The position numbers and the translations under genes are program-made. From the NCBI GenBank assembly GCA_035606355.1, contig DATNFO010000032.1:1-49503 (forward strand): a DNA stretch of 49,503 nt, in the 5' to 3' direction. The DNA is from Sulfopaludibacter sp035606355 (GTDB lineage Bacteria; Acidobacteriota; Terriglobia; Bryobacterales; Bryobacteraceae). Shown here piece after piece: positions 1 through 8,463 of this stretch; the first letter of the stretch is position 1, and each line of letters starts with the position of its first letter. Under the pieces are notes generated by a model. The model made no database searches, had not been told where the DNA came from, and saw only the letters and a list, made by a program, of their open reading frames with translations.

Positions 1-2
1 TG

Positions 3-128
3 GAAAAAGGGAAACCCACAACTCCGCAAGCAGCCAAACGCCGTGCTCAGAAAATCGCCCGGGAACTGCGAATTCTCGGTTACACCGTCAATATCAAACC
101 CGCTACGGACGCAGCACTCCCATTGTGA
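3..128 (+). CDS. C-terminal fragment of unidentified protein (possibly transposase tail)
   Basis: An open frame enters from the left edge and ends at TGA 126-128, giving 41 residues of a C-terminus. It is rich in Lys/Arg and contains KRRAQKIARELRILGY, then a short beta-like segment. Basic tails of this kind occur at the C-termini of several transposase families, but the fragment is too short to assign, and no inverted repeat is seen next to it. The other two forward frames lack a convincing alternative. The call rests on frame openness and residue composition only. Confidence 0.35.
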   Translation, partial: EKGKPTTPQAAKRRAQKIARELRILGYTVNIKPATDAALPL

Positions 129-209
129 CTTTCAACGGAGCGGTAGAAGGCGCTCGATAATCGAGTGCGCAGACCCTGCTAGCATGATGGAAGCAAAAGT
201 GAACTCCTG

Positions 210-1067
210 ATGCGTCTTCTTCCATTCAACGTGCTTCTCCTCTGCGCCGCGACCTTCGCAGCCCCGCTCGCGCCTCCGCAAACAACGAGCGCCCGTCCCT
301 ACACCATGCTCTACGTCTTCGGCGACAGCTATTCCGATTCCGGCGCCGGCTATGTGGACGGCAACGGCCCGACGGCGCTCGTCTATTTAGCCCAAAAATT
401 GGGCATTCCCTTCACGTACAACGGAGATCCGAACAGCGCAGGCAAAGGGCTGAACTTCGCGGTGAGTGCGGCTTCCACTGGGGAGGGCGCCCCCCGGCCG
501 CTTCCCAACAACGCGGGGAAACTCGCCGTGGGCATGAAGAATCAGATCGACACGTTTGTACAGGACGTCAAGAGCGGGACCGTTCCGAAGATCGATGCCG
601 CCAACACGATGTTCTTCTTCGCCGGCGGACTCAACGATGGCCGACGTCCCGAAGGCTTCGTGCGCGACAACATCGAATCCGAGATCGACACTCTCTATGC
701 CTTGGGCGGCCGCCGCTTCATGATTGCAATTCTTCCAGTCAAGATTCCGCAGTTCGCGGCGGCAGGTATCCGCGTGAATCCCGAGTTGGAGAAAATTCCG
801 GGCGACATGAAGGCGAAATACCCGGACATCCGCATCGCCCTGTCGCAATGGGGCCGCTTCTACGACGACGTCATTACCAATCCCGCGAAGTACGGCTTCA
901 CAGACGCCACCAACCCGTGTGCCGAACGCGCGTTTGGGCAGCATGAAGACGCGTGCGCCACTCCGGACACACACTTCTTCTACCATGAGGGTCACCCATC
1001 CACTGCCGCTCACCGCGCCGTCGGCGAAATGCTGTATCGCGAAGCGACGGCATACGTCGAGCGGTGA
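210..1067 (+). CDS. Secreted SGNH/GDSL-type hydrolase (esterase/lipase-like)
   Basis: A 285-residue protein with an N-terminal signal peptide (hydrophobic residues about 5-18, then AAP). Block I, FGDSYSDSG, places the nucleophile at Ser40. Block III appears as GGLND, and block V near the C-terminus is HEGHPSTAAH, which supplies the His. This order of blocks is that of the SGNH/GDSL hydrolases, in the branch with phospholipase/lecithinase- and acyltransferase-like enzymes that cleave ester bonds outside the cytoplasm. The substrate cannot be read from sequence. The gene stands alone: the next gene converges on it with a 12-base gap. ATG 210 is the first start that keeps the whole signal peptide. 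Confidence 0.85.
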   Translation: MRLLPFNVLLLCAATFAAPLAPPQTTSARPYTMLYVFGDSYSDSGAGYVDGNGPTALVYLAQKLGIPFTYNGDPNSAGKGLNFAVSAASTGEGAPRPLPNNAGKLAVGMKNQIDTFVQDVKSGTVPKIDAANTMFFFAGGLNDGRRPEGFVRDNIESEIDTLYALGGRRFMIAILPVKIPQFAAAGIRVNPELEKIPGDMKAKYPDIRIALSQWGRFYDDVITNPAKYGFTDATNPCAERAFGQHEDACATPDTHFFYHEGHPSTAAHRAVGEMLYREATAYVER

Positions 1068-1079
1068 GCTAAGGCCGCG

Positions 1080-1895
1080 TCACAGCCGGTCGATCGCGCT
1101 CAGCACCGCTTCCGGGCGCGCGCGGACCCGTATGTCGTCTGTCAGGTTTTCCCAACGAATCCTGCCGCTTGCGTCGACCACGAATTCGGCGGGACGAGCG
1201 ATGTCTTGACCGCCCTCACCGCCCTTGCGATGAAGCACTCCATATTGCCGGATGATCTCGGCCTTGGGGTCGGAGAGCACCGGGAACGTATATCCACGCT
1301 CCTGGCACAGCTTTCTCGATTCCTCGGGCGAATCCACGCTGATGCCAACCACTTCGAACCCGCGCCGGTGAAACTCGTTCAACCGCTGCTCGAAACTCCG
1401 CAACTCGGAGTTGCAGAACGGTCACCAATAGCCGCGATAGAAAACCAGCACCAAGCCGCGATGTGTTTTCAATAGCTCGCTGGATGAAACCGGCTGTCCC
1501 GCAGTGCCGGCGAGCACGAACGGCGGAGCCGGCTGGTTGACGGCTAATGCCGATTCCGCGCCCGGGATCTGCTTTGAAAAGTAAACCACGCCGACGATGA
1601 AGAACCCGATCATCAGCACGCTCAGAGCGGCGAGAATGGAGCCCGCGACCTTGCCCCGGTAGTGCTCGGGATCGGAAAACGCGCGTTTGAGGCCGATAGC
1701 AAGCAGTCCGGCGCCGATCGCGAACAGCAGGTAGTTCGCCCAGGGGACGTCGCGAGTCGCGGGAAAGAGAGCGAAGAACGGGACGTAGCTGAGGAACGAG
1801 AGTAGGACGATGGCGAATCCCACCCAGGCGAGAATGTTGCGGCGGCGCTTCACGAGACCTCCCCAGTAGTATAGATCCTCCGCGGATTCGCCCAT
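1080..1895 (-). CDS. Membrane-anchored peroxiredoxin-like selenoprotein (UxxC, in-frame TGA)
   Basis: Read through TGA at 1422-1424 the frame gives 271 residues. Residues 1-110 hold three predicted membrane helices (about 21-44, 52-69 and 84-107). Residues 115-271 form an AhpC/TSA (peroxiredoxin-like) thioredoxin fold, with APPFVL opening the domain and VLVFYRGYW leading into the active site. The site reads W157-U158-P-F-C161, so the in-frame TGA occupies the position of the catalytic Cys/Thr in this family and the resolving Cys is intact. Both halves are in the same frame and the second half (GISVDSPEESRKL, FPVLSDP) continues the fold without a gap, which argues against a pseudogene. A SECIS-like hairpin directly follows the TGA. 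Inferred role: thiol- or seleno-dependent peroxide or disulfide reduction with the domain tethered to the inner membrane; which side it faces is not resolved. No selenocysteine machinery (selA/B/C/D) lies in the window. Start ATG 1895 is divergent from the AttH-like gene. Confidence 0.8.
1383..1421 (-). promoter_or_regulatory. Candidate bacterial SECIS hairpin
   Basis: Read on the minus strand immediately 3' of the TGA, the RNA folds into CCG / CUGC / AACUCCG, apical loop AGUUG, then CGGAGUU / GCAG / CGG. The upper helix is seven perfect base pairs (1406-1412 with 1394-1400). The lower helices of 4 and 3 bp are interrupted by UU and UCGA bulges. The loop begins 17 nt after the TGA and has G as its second base. 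Both match what is known of bacterial SECIS elements bound by SelB: a loop roughly 16-37 nt downstream, with G among its first two bases. Confidence 0.65.
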
Positions 1896-1955
1896 GGGAT
1901 AATGATTGGAAGCGCCGGAGAGAACCTTTCCGCAACGGCGTAGCTGCGAACCTGA

Positions 1956-2996
1956 GTGAGCGGGCTAATTCTCATCCTTGCGTTTGCCTTCCGGCTCGCC
2001 GTGCCGGGATGGCATTACGAGTTTCCCCGCGATCACTTCAGCCATCCCGAATTTCAAACCGAATGGTGGTATTACACCGGCAATGTGAAAGACGCCGGCG
2101 GACATCGCTACGGGTTTGAGCTGGTTTTCTTCCGGCGCGGTGTGGAGCCGCGAAGCGCAAACCCGTCGGCGTGGCGACTCGACGATGTATACCTCGCGCA
2201 TTTCGCAGTCACCGATGTCGATGCCGGCCGCTTCCGCTACTCCTCGCGCGTGAATCGTGCCGGTCCGGGAATCGCGGGCGTCAGCGAGGCGGAAGGCCGC
2301 ATCTGGAACGGCAATTGGCGCGTCGATTGGGATGTGCGCAACGATGCCCAGCATTTGACCGCGATCGCCGAGGCAATGCGCATCGATCTGCGCCTCACGC
2401 CGCGAACGGGACCCGTGATTCACGGCGCGGGCGGGTTGAGTGTGACCGGACCGCTGGCGGGCCAAGCCTCGTATTACGTCTCGTTTCCGCGCTTGAGTGT
2501 GGAAGGGACGTTGAACGGCGCGGCGGTCACGGGACTGGCATGGATGGATCATGAGTGGTTCACGAGCCTGTTGAATGCCGATCAGAAGGGCTGGGACTGG
2601 TTCAGCGTGCAACTCGACAACGGGAGCGAGTTGATGCTCTTCGACCTGCGGCGAGCGGACGGCGCGGCCGATCCACACTCCTCGGGCACATTCATTCCGG
2701 CGAGCGGCAAGCCTGTGAATCTGGCGGCGGGCGACTTCCGGCTGGAAGCGGTGGAAACGTGGAAGAGTCCGAAATCGGGGGCGCAGTATCCGGTGAAATG
2801 GCGAATCCGGGTTCCACGCCTGGGAATCTCGCTGGAGTGTGCGGCCGCAGTGAAAGACCAGGAGTTGTATTTCGGGAAGGGGTCCGGGCCTTCGTACTGG
2901 GAAGGGGCAGTCACGTACAGCGGGTCGGCCGCCGGTGTGGGTTACCTCGAGATGACGGGGTACTCCGGTGGGAGCGCGCTGGGTTCTTTGCGATAA
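1956..2996 (+). CDS. AttH/CrtC-like lipocalin-type protein
   Basis: A 346-residue protein with a hydrophobic N-terminus that may be a signal or anchor. It shows the hallmark opening of the AttH / carotenoid 1,2-hydratase-like lipocalin family: WHYEFPRDHFSHPEF, then TEWWYYTGN, YGFELVFFRRG and, later, WMDHEW. Family members include the hydratase CrtC and the AttH partner of ABC exporters. No carotenoid genes or ABC exporter genes are nearby, so a general lipocalin-like role in the envelope is the safest reading. The frame opens with GTG at 1956. The aldolase gene starts 7 bases after the stop, so the two may be co-transcribed. Confidence 0.75.
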   Translation: MSGLILILAFAFRLAVPGWHYEFPRDHFSHPEFQTEWWYYTGNVKDAGGHRYGFELVFFRRGVEPRSANPSAWRLDDVYLAHFAVTDVDAGRFRYSSRVNRAGPGIAGVSEAEGRIWNGNWRVDWDVRNDAQHLTAIAEAMRIDLRLTPRTGPVIHGAGGLSVTGPLAGQASYYVSFPRLSVEGTLNGAAVTGLAWMDHEWFTSLLNADQKGWDWFSVQLDNGSELMLFDLRRADGAADPHSSGTFIPASGKPVNLAAGDFRLEAVETWKSPKSGAQYPVKWRIRVPRLGISLECAAAVKDQELYFGKGSGPSYWEGAVTYSGSAAGVGYLEMTGYSGGSALGSLR

Positions 2997-3003
2997 TGTG
3001 GCC

Positions 3004-4008
3004 ATGCAACTTTCAGAGGGAAAGATCCGGCACATGAAGGCGCTTTCCAACGCGTCGGGCGCAATTGCGGCGGCGGCGATGGATCAGCGCGGCAGCCTGC
3101 AGAAATCGCTGGCGGGCGCGCGCGGAGTGGACGTCAAAGAGATCACGCCGGACATGATGAGCGAGTTCAAGGTGGCCGTGAGCCGCGTGCTCACGCCGCA
3201 TGCGAGCGCAATTCTGCTGGACCCCGAGTTTGGGCTGGAGGCTGCGCGCGCGCGGGCCAAAACCGCCGGTCTCTTGCTGGCTTATGAGCTGAGCGGGTAT
3301 GACAACACGCAGCCGGGCCGCCTACCGGATCTGCTGCCCCATGTATCGGTGAAGCGCATTGTGGATTGGGGCGCGGACGCGGTGAAGATTCTGATTTACT
3401 ACAGCCCGTACGACACTGCCGCCATCAACGACGTGAAGCATGCGTTCATCGAGCGGATCGGCGCCGAGTGTGAAACCTACGAGATTCCGTTTTTCCTGGA
3501 GTTTGTCGGCTACGACCCCAAGGGCGGCGACGAAAAGGGAGTGGAGTACGCGAAGGCGAAGCCAGAGATCGTCAAGAAGAGCATGGAGGAGTTTTCCAAG
3601 CCGCACTACATCGTGGATGTGCTGAAGGTGGAGGTGCCGATCAATGCGGATTTCGTCGAGGGCTCAAGCGTGTATAAGGGGCAGAAGGCTTACACGCAAA
3701 ACGAAGCGTTGAAGATTTTCCGCGATACGGCGGCCATTGCCACCAAGCCCTTCATTTATCTGAGCGCCGGCGTGAGCAATGCTCAGTTTGTCGAAAGCTT
3801 GCGGATGGCGTCCGAGGCGGGCACGGATTATTCGGGCGTGCTGTGCGGCCGCGCCACGTGGAAAGACGGGATTCCCGTTTACGCCAAGAGCGGTGCGAAG
3901 GCCCTGGAAGACTGGCTGTCGCGCGAGGGCGTAAAGAATATCGAAGCAGTGAATGCAGCCATCACTTCGGCGAAGCCCTGGTGGACCAAGTTAGGAATAG
4001 CGGTGTAG
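3004..4008 (+). CDS. lacD: Tagatose 1,6-bisphosphate aldolase (LacD-type class I)
   Basis: A 334-residue TIM-barrel aldolase of the LacD family. Recognisable segments are AAAAMDQRGSLQKSL, AILLDPEFGL, DWGADAVKILIYY, FFLEFVGYDPKG, DVLKVEVPIN (carrying the probable Schiff-base Lys), PFIYLSAGVSN and GVLCGRATWKDG. The family splits tagatose- or fructose-type 1,6-bisphosphates into dihydroxyacetone phosphate and glyceraldehyde 3-phosphate in the cytoplasm. The frame also opens upstream at 2968, but that start overlaps the AttH-like gene and adds 12 residues absent from the family, so ATG 3004 is preferred. No lac/tagatose operon partners are adjacent, so physiological substrate is open. Confidence 0.85.
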   Translation: MQLSEGKIRHMKALSNASGAIAAAAMDQRGSLQKSLAGARGVDVKEITPDMMSEFKVAVSRVLTPHASAILLDPEFGLEAARARAKTAGLLLAYELSGYDNTQPGRLPDLLPHVSVKRIVDWGADAVKILIYYSPYDTAAINDVKHAFIERIGAECETYEIPFFLEFVGYDPKGGDEKGVEYAKAKPEIVKKSMEEFSKPHYIVDVLKVEVPINADFVEGSSVYKGQKAYTQNEALKIFRDTAAIATKPFIYLSAGVSNAQFVESLRMASEAGTDYSGVLCGRATWKDGIPVYAKSGAKALEDWLSREGVKNIEAVNAAITSAKPWWTKLGIAV

Positions 4009-4031
4009 GTACCGGCCTCCCGGCCGGTACC
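4008..4031. terminator. Perfect inverted repeat between convergent genes
   Basis: GGTACCGGCC (4008-4017) and GGCCGGTACC (4022-4031) form a 10-bp stem with a TCCC loop, starting in the last base of the lacD stop codon. It lies 32 bases from the end of the convergent RND pump gene, so it may end transcription in both directions. No U-tract follows. A second short GC-rich inverted repeat, GGGCGGGAGCCC, lies just downstream. Confidence 0.5.
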
Positions 4032-4062
4032 ACGACGGGGCGGGAGCCCGGTCGTTACTGCA

Positions 4063-7000
4063 CTATTTCGCGATTGCGACTTCGGGCATCAAGGTGGGCT
4101 TTCTCTTCGCGCCGCCCAGCTTTTCCTGTAATCGATCCAGATACAGATAGATCACCGGCGTAATGTAGAGCGTCAGGAACTGACTGACCACCAACCCGCC
4201 GACCACCGCCAGACCGAGCGGTTGCCGTGCATCCGCGCCCTCTCCGTACCCCAATGCGATCGGCAGCGTTCCGAAGAGCGCCGCCACCGTCGTCATCATG
4301 ATCGGACGGAAACGAAGCAGGCAACCCTGCCAGATCGCATCGTACGCTCCAGACCCCTGACGCCGCGCGTCGATCGCGAAGTCGATCATCATGATCGCGT
4401 TCTTCTTTACCACGCCGAACAGCATGATGATTCCGACGAACGCGAACAGATCCAGCTCCTTGTGAAAAAGCACCAGCGTCAGCAGCGCTCCGAAGACCGC
4501 CGACGGCAGACCCGAGAGAATCGTGATGGGATGAATGAAGCTCTCGTAGAGAATGCCGAGCACGATGTAGATCACCAGGATGGCGACAATCAGCAGCATC
4601 GTCAGGTTCTTGAAGGAATCCTGGAACGCTTTCACAGTCCCCTGGAAGCCCGTGCTGATGGTGGCGGGCATTCCCAGATCGGTGACCTGCCGGTCTACCT
4701 GTTCGGCTGCCTGTCCGAGCGAGAAGCCCGGGCGGAGGTTGAAGGAGATGGTGACGGCGGGCAACTGGCCGAAGTGGTTGATCTGCAGCGGCCCGGTTTG
4801 CAGATGCGTCTTCACCACCGCGTCGAGCGGGATCAGCGTGCCGCTGGTGGACCGCACGTACAGCTTCGATAGCGCTTCCGGCGTGCGCTGATATTGCGGC
4901 GCCACTTCGAGAATTACCGAATACTGGTCGGCGGGCGCGTAGATCACCGAAACTTCGCGCTGCCCATAGGCGCTGAACATGGCGTCCTGCAGCTGCTGCG
5001 GAGTGATGCCGAGCGAGACCGCGCGGTCGCGATCGATGTCCACCATTACCTGCGGGCTGGAGACCTGCATGTCGCTGTTGACATCCACGAAGCCGGGCAG
5101 CGTTCGCATCTTGGCGGCCAGCTTGGGCGCCCAGAGGTAAAGCTCCTTCAGGTTGGCACTTTGCAGCGTGAGCTGGTAGACGCTGGAGCCGGCCTGTCCG
5201 GTGACCGTGATCGGCGGCGGATTCTGAATAAAGGTGAAGACGCCGGGCACGGCGGCCACTTTGGGCCGCAGCGCTTCAATCGCCTGGTCTACCGTGCGCG
5301 TGCGCTCATCGCGCGGTTTCATGCGGGCAAAGAAGATGCCGCCGTTCAGCCCCGCGGTCATTCCCGGCACAAAGACGCCGACATCGCTGACGTCCGGCTC
5401 TTTGCGAACGATCTCGCCTACCGCGTGAGCATGCGCGGCCATGGTGTCGAACGAATAGTCCTGCGGCCCCAGCAGCAAACCGAACATGAAACCGGAGTCC
5501 TGGCTGGGGATGAAGCCGGTAGGCATGGTTTCGAACAGGTAGACGGTGCCGGCCAGCATGAGCACTGCCACGCCGAGCGTCGCCAGCCGAAAGCGCATCG
5601 CCACCCGCAGGGTTCGTTCATATCCGCGGGCGAGCGAATCGAACCCGCCCTCCAGCAGGCGGTACATGAAGCCGTGCCGCGCATGATGGTCATGCTTCAG
5701 GAACCGGCTGCCGAGCATCGGGGTGAGGCTGAGCGACACGAAGCCCGAGATCAGAATCGCAACCACGATGGTGACCGAAAACTCGTGCAGCAGGCGGCCC
5801 ACAATCCCGGCCATAAACAGGACAGGGATGAAGACGGCGACCAGCGAGAACGTCATCGAAAGAATGGTGAAGCCGATCTCCTGCGACGCCGCCAGCGCGG
5901 CTTCCATGCGCGACTTGCCCATCTCCATATGGCGCACGATGTTTTCCAGCATGACGATGGCATCGTCAACCACAAACCCCACCGACAACGTGAGCGCCAT
6001 CAGCGAGAGATTGTTGAGACTGTAGCCGAGCAGGTACATCACCGCGAACGTTCCGATGATGGAGAAGGGAACCGCGGCGCCGGGAATCGCGGTCGCCGAG
6101 ACATTGCGCAGGAACAGGAAAATCACCATCACCACAATGCATACGGTGAGGATGAGCGTGAATTCGACATCGTGTATCGAGTTGCGGATTGACTGCGAAG
6201 CATCGAACGCGATGTTGAGGTGCACCGACGGCGGAATCTCACGGCGGAATTCAGGCAGCAGGCCCAGGACGCCATCCACCACATCGACGGTGTTGGTGCC
6301 GGGCTGGCGTTGAATGGCGAGGATGACGGAATGCTTGTCGTTGTACCAGGCGGCGAGCTTATCGTTGGCGACGGAATCGAAGACGCGCGCCACCTGATCC
6401 AGACGGACGGGTGTTCCGTTGCGCCACGAAACCACGATCGGGCGATAGTCCGAAGCTTTGAGCAGGCCCCCGTTGGATTCTATGGTGATTGCCTGGCGCG
6501 GCCCGTTGAGACGGCCGGTCGGCAGGTTGGTGTTGCTTGACGAGATCGCCTTTTGTACTTCGTCGATGCCGATACCGTGGACCGCTAACTGGTCGGGATC
6601 CACCTGCACGCGCACAGCGTATTTCTGTTCGCCGAAGACGCTCACCTGGGAGACGCCGGTGATCATGGAGATGCGCTGCGAGAGCAGGTTATCCGCGTAG
6701 TCCGTGACCGTGTAGAGCGGCAGCGCATCCGATTCGAGCGCGAGATACAACACCGGCTGCTGCGCGGGATTCACCTTCTGATAGGAAGGCGGACGCGGCA
6801 TGCTGGTGGGCAGCCGGCCTTGCGAGGCGGCGATGGCGGCTTGAATATCCTGCGCGGCGGCGTCAATATTGCGGTTGAGATCGAACTGAACCGTGATGGA
6901 AGTGCTGCCCAGGGAGTTCGTCGAATTCATGCTGGTGACGCCGGAGATGGTGGAGAACTGGCGTTCCAGAACCGTTGCGACGCTGGCTGCCATGGTTTCC

Positions 7001-7167
7001 GGGCTCGCGCCGGGCACGGCGGCGTTCACGGAAATTGTGGGGTAATCCACGCTGGGCAGCGCGGCCACCGGCAAGTTGCGGAACGCCACGCCTCCGAACA
7101 GGAGGATGGCGAAGCACAACAGCACCGTCATGATCGGGCGCTCAATGAAAATCTTCGAGAGGTTCAC
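4063..7167 (-). CDS. RND efflux pump, inner-membrane transporter (HAE1/MdtB-AcrB type)
   Basis: The 1034-residue length is that of the hydrophobe/amphiphile-efflux RND family. The N-terminus NLSKIFIERPIMTVLL is TM1, followed by the first porter domain (SVDYPTISVNAAVPGASPE), the TM2-6 block with the proton-relay segment VGFVVDDAIVMLENI (two adjacent Asp in TM4), and the second half with MPTGFIPSQDSGF and the TM7-12 block (GILYESFIHPITILSGLPSA, FGVVKKNAIMMIDFA). The pump is a proton-driven trimer that exports drugs, bile-salt-like compounds or siderophores together with a periplasmic adaptor and an outer-membrane channel. The adaptor is the preceding gene, overlapping by 4 bases; no TolC-like gene is present here. 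The sequence is closest in style to MdtB/MdtC. Confidence 0.93.
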   Translation of the reverse strand: MNLSKIFIERPIMTVLLCFAILLFGGVAFRNLPVAALPSVDYPTISVNAAVPGASPETMAASVATVLERQFSTISGVTSMNSTNSLGSTSITVQFDLNRNIDAAAQDIQAAIAASQGRLPTSMPRPPSYQKVNPAQQPVLYLALESDALPLYTVTDYADNLLSQRISMITGVSQVSVFGEQKYAVRVQVDPDQLAVHGIGIDEVQKAISSSNTNLPTGRLNGPRQAITIESNGGLLKASDYRPIVVSWRNGTPVRLDQVARVFDSVANDKLAAWYNDKHSVILAIQRQPGTNTVDVVDGVLGLLPEFRREIPPSVHLNIAFDASQSIRNSIHDVEFTLILTVCIVVMVIFLFLRNVSATAIPGAAVPFSIIGTFAVMYLLGYSLNNLSLMALTLSVGFVVDDAIVMLENIVRHMEMGKSRMEAALAASQEIGFTILSMTFSLVAVFIPVLFMAGIVGRLLHEFSVTIVVAILISGFVSLSLTPMLGSRFLKHDHHARHGFMYRLLEGGFDSLARGYERTLRVAMRFRLATLGVAVLMLAGTVYLFETMPTGFIPSQDSGFMFGLLLGPQDYSFDTMAAHAHAVGEIVRKEPDVSDVGVFVPGMTAGLNGGIFFARMKPRDERTRTVDQAIEALRPKVAAVPGVFTFIQNPPPITVTGQAGSSVYQLTLQSANLKELYLWAPKLAAKMRTLPGFVDVNSDMQVSSPQVMVDIDRDRAVSLGITPQQLQDAMFSAYGQREVSVIYAPADQYSVILEVAPQYQRTPEALSKLYVRSTSGTLIPLDAVVKTHLQTGPLQINHFGQLPAVTISFNLRPGFSLGQAAEQVDRQVTDLGMPATISTGFQGTVKAFQDSFKNLTMLLIVAILVIYIVLGILYESFIHPITILSGLPSAVFGALLTLVLFHKELDLFAFVGIIMLFGVVKKNAIMMIDFAIDARRQGSGAYDAIWQGCLLRFRPIMMTTVAALFGTLPIALGYGEGADARQPLGLAVVGGLVVSQFLTLYITPVIYLYLDRLQEKLGGAKRKPTLMPEVAIAK

Positions 7168-8387
7168 AGTGCTCCGGTATCGACTTTGTTGGCTTCCACA
7201 GGCTTCACAGATGCGCCCGGGAAAAGCCGCAACTGGCCATCGGTGACTACGGTTTCGCCGGGCTGCACTCCACTTTCGATGACGGTTTTGGCTCCGAAGG
7301 TGCGGCCCGCGCTGACTTTTCGAATTTCGACGGAGTTATCCGGCTTCACGGCGTAGACATATTGTCCCTGCTGGCCGGATTGCACCGCTTCGGTGGGAAC
7401 TACGGTAGCGTCGTGAATCGTATCCAGGTGGAGGACGGCGGTGACAAACTGGCCGGGCCACAACTTTCCGTCCGAGTTTTGAAAAGTAGCTTTCAAGTGA
7501 ATCGTGCCCGTGGTGGTATCCACCGTGTTGTCGATGACGGAGAGCGATCCCGTAGCGGTCTGTCCGGGATTGTCCTGAGAAACCGCCTGCACTTCCAGCT
7601 TGCGTGAAGCGCTCAAGCGGCGAATGGCGCTGAGGTGCTGTTCGGGAACGCTGAAGCTGACGAAGATGGGCTCCACTTTATGAATCACCACGAGCGGCAC
7701 GTCGTTAGCCTTCACCAGGTTGCCGGACTGTACAAGAAGATTGCCGGTGCGGCCGGTGATGGGCGCGTGAATATCGCAGTAGGACCGGTTGAGCCTGGCA
7801 GTAGCGACGGCGACTTCGTCCGAGGAGAGGGTCGCTTTGGCGGTGTCGATTCCCGCCTGGGTGGCGCGCAGCGTGGCGCGGGCCGCTTCAGCGGTGGATT
7901 GTGCCTGGTCGAAGGAGGATTTCGGAGTGAGTCCCCCCTTGTTCAACTCCGACTGGCGGCTGGCTTCGGCGGCGGCGTAGTCGGCTTGCGCCTTGTCGCG
8001 GGCGAGCGTCGCTTCGGACTGCTGAATCTGCGCGCGGTCGCGGGCGACGGCGGCCTCGGCCTGGCGAATCGCTTCGTCATAAGGGCGCGGATCGATGCGG
8101 AAGAGCAGGTCGCCCTGGTGTACCGTTTGGCCTTCGGTAAAGTTGACGCCGACGAGCTCGCCCGCGATTTGCGACTTGATTTGCACCACGGACGATGCTT
8201 CCACCGTGCCCACGACGCGCAGTTCCGTGGGGACGGATTCGCTGGTAGCTTTAGCGACTACAACCGGCACGGCAGGCGGCGGTCCGGCGGCGGGACCAGC
8301 GGCAGCGGCGGGAGTCTTCTGCCCGCATCCGCAAAGGGCGAGCATGATTCCGCAGAAAATAAGATAAGTGGATCGCAAAGATGTCAC
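7164..8387 (-). CDS. RND efflux periplasmic adaptor (membrane fusion protein, lipoprotein)
   Basis: A 407-residue adaptor with a lipoprotein signal (hydrophobic stretch then LCGC, Cys21 as likely lipidation site). The fold order is biotinyl-lipoyl half (VGTVEASSVVQIKSQIAGEL), a long alpha-helical hairpin rich in Ala/Gln (about 110-190), the second lipoyl half (YCDIHAPITGRTG), beta-barrel and membrane-proximal domain (VVPTEAVQSGQQGQYVYAV). It would bridge the inner-membrane pump to an outer-membrane channel. The stop overlaps the pump start (ATGA), showing translational coupling in a two-gene operon. It is divergent from the M13 peptidase, with 76 bases between the two starts. Confidence 0.9.
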   Translation of the reverse strand: MTSLRSTYLIFCGIMLALCGCGQKTPAAAAGPAAGPPPAVPVVVAKATSESVPTELRVVGTVEASSVVQIKSQIAGELVGVNFTEGQTVHQGDLLFRIDPRPYDEAIRQAEAAVARDRAQIQQSEATLARDKAQADYAAAEASRQSELNKGGLTPKSSFDQAQSTAEAARATLRATQAGIDTAKATLSSDEVAVATARLNRSYCDIHAPITGRTGNLLVQSGNLVKANDVPLVVIHKVEPIFVSFSVPEQHLSAIRRLSASRKLEVQAVSQDNPGQTATGSLSVIDNTVDTTTGTIHLKATFQNSDGKLWPGQFVTAVLHLDTIHDATVVPTEAVQSGQQGQYVYAVKPDNSVEIRKVSAGRTFGAKTVIESGVQPGETVVTDGQLRLFPGASVKPVEANKVDTGAL

Positions 8388-8463
8388 CCTGTGTATGACT
8401 TCAGTCTAACAAAGGGTAGGACGGCGGGGTTGCAAAAGTGTTAGAAGGTGATACGCTCCGGGT

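Noticed and set aside
1422..1424. TGA read as an ordinary nonsense mutation splitting the peroxiredoxin gene
   Set aside because: It lies exactly at the active-site residue, both halves are intact and in frame, and a SECIS-like hairpin follows.
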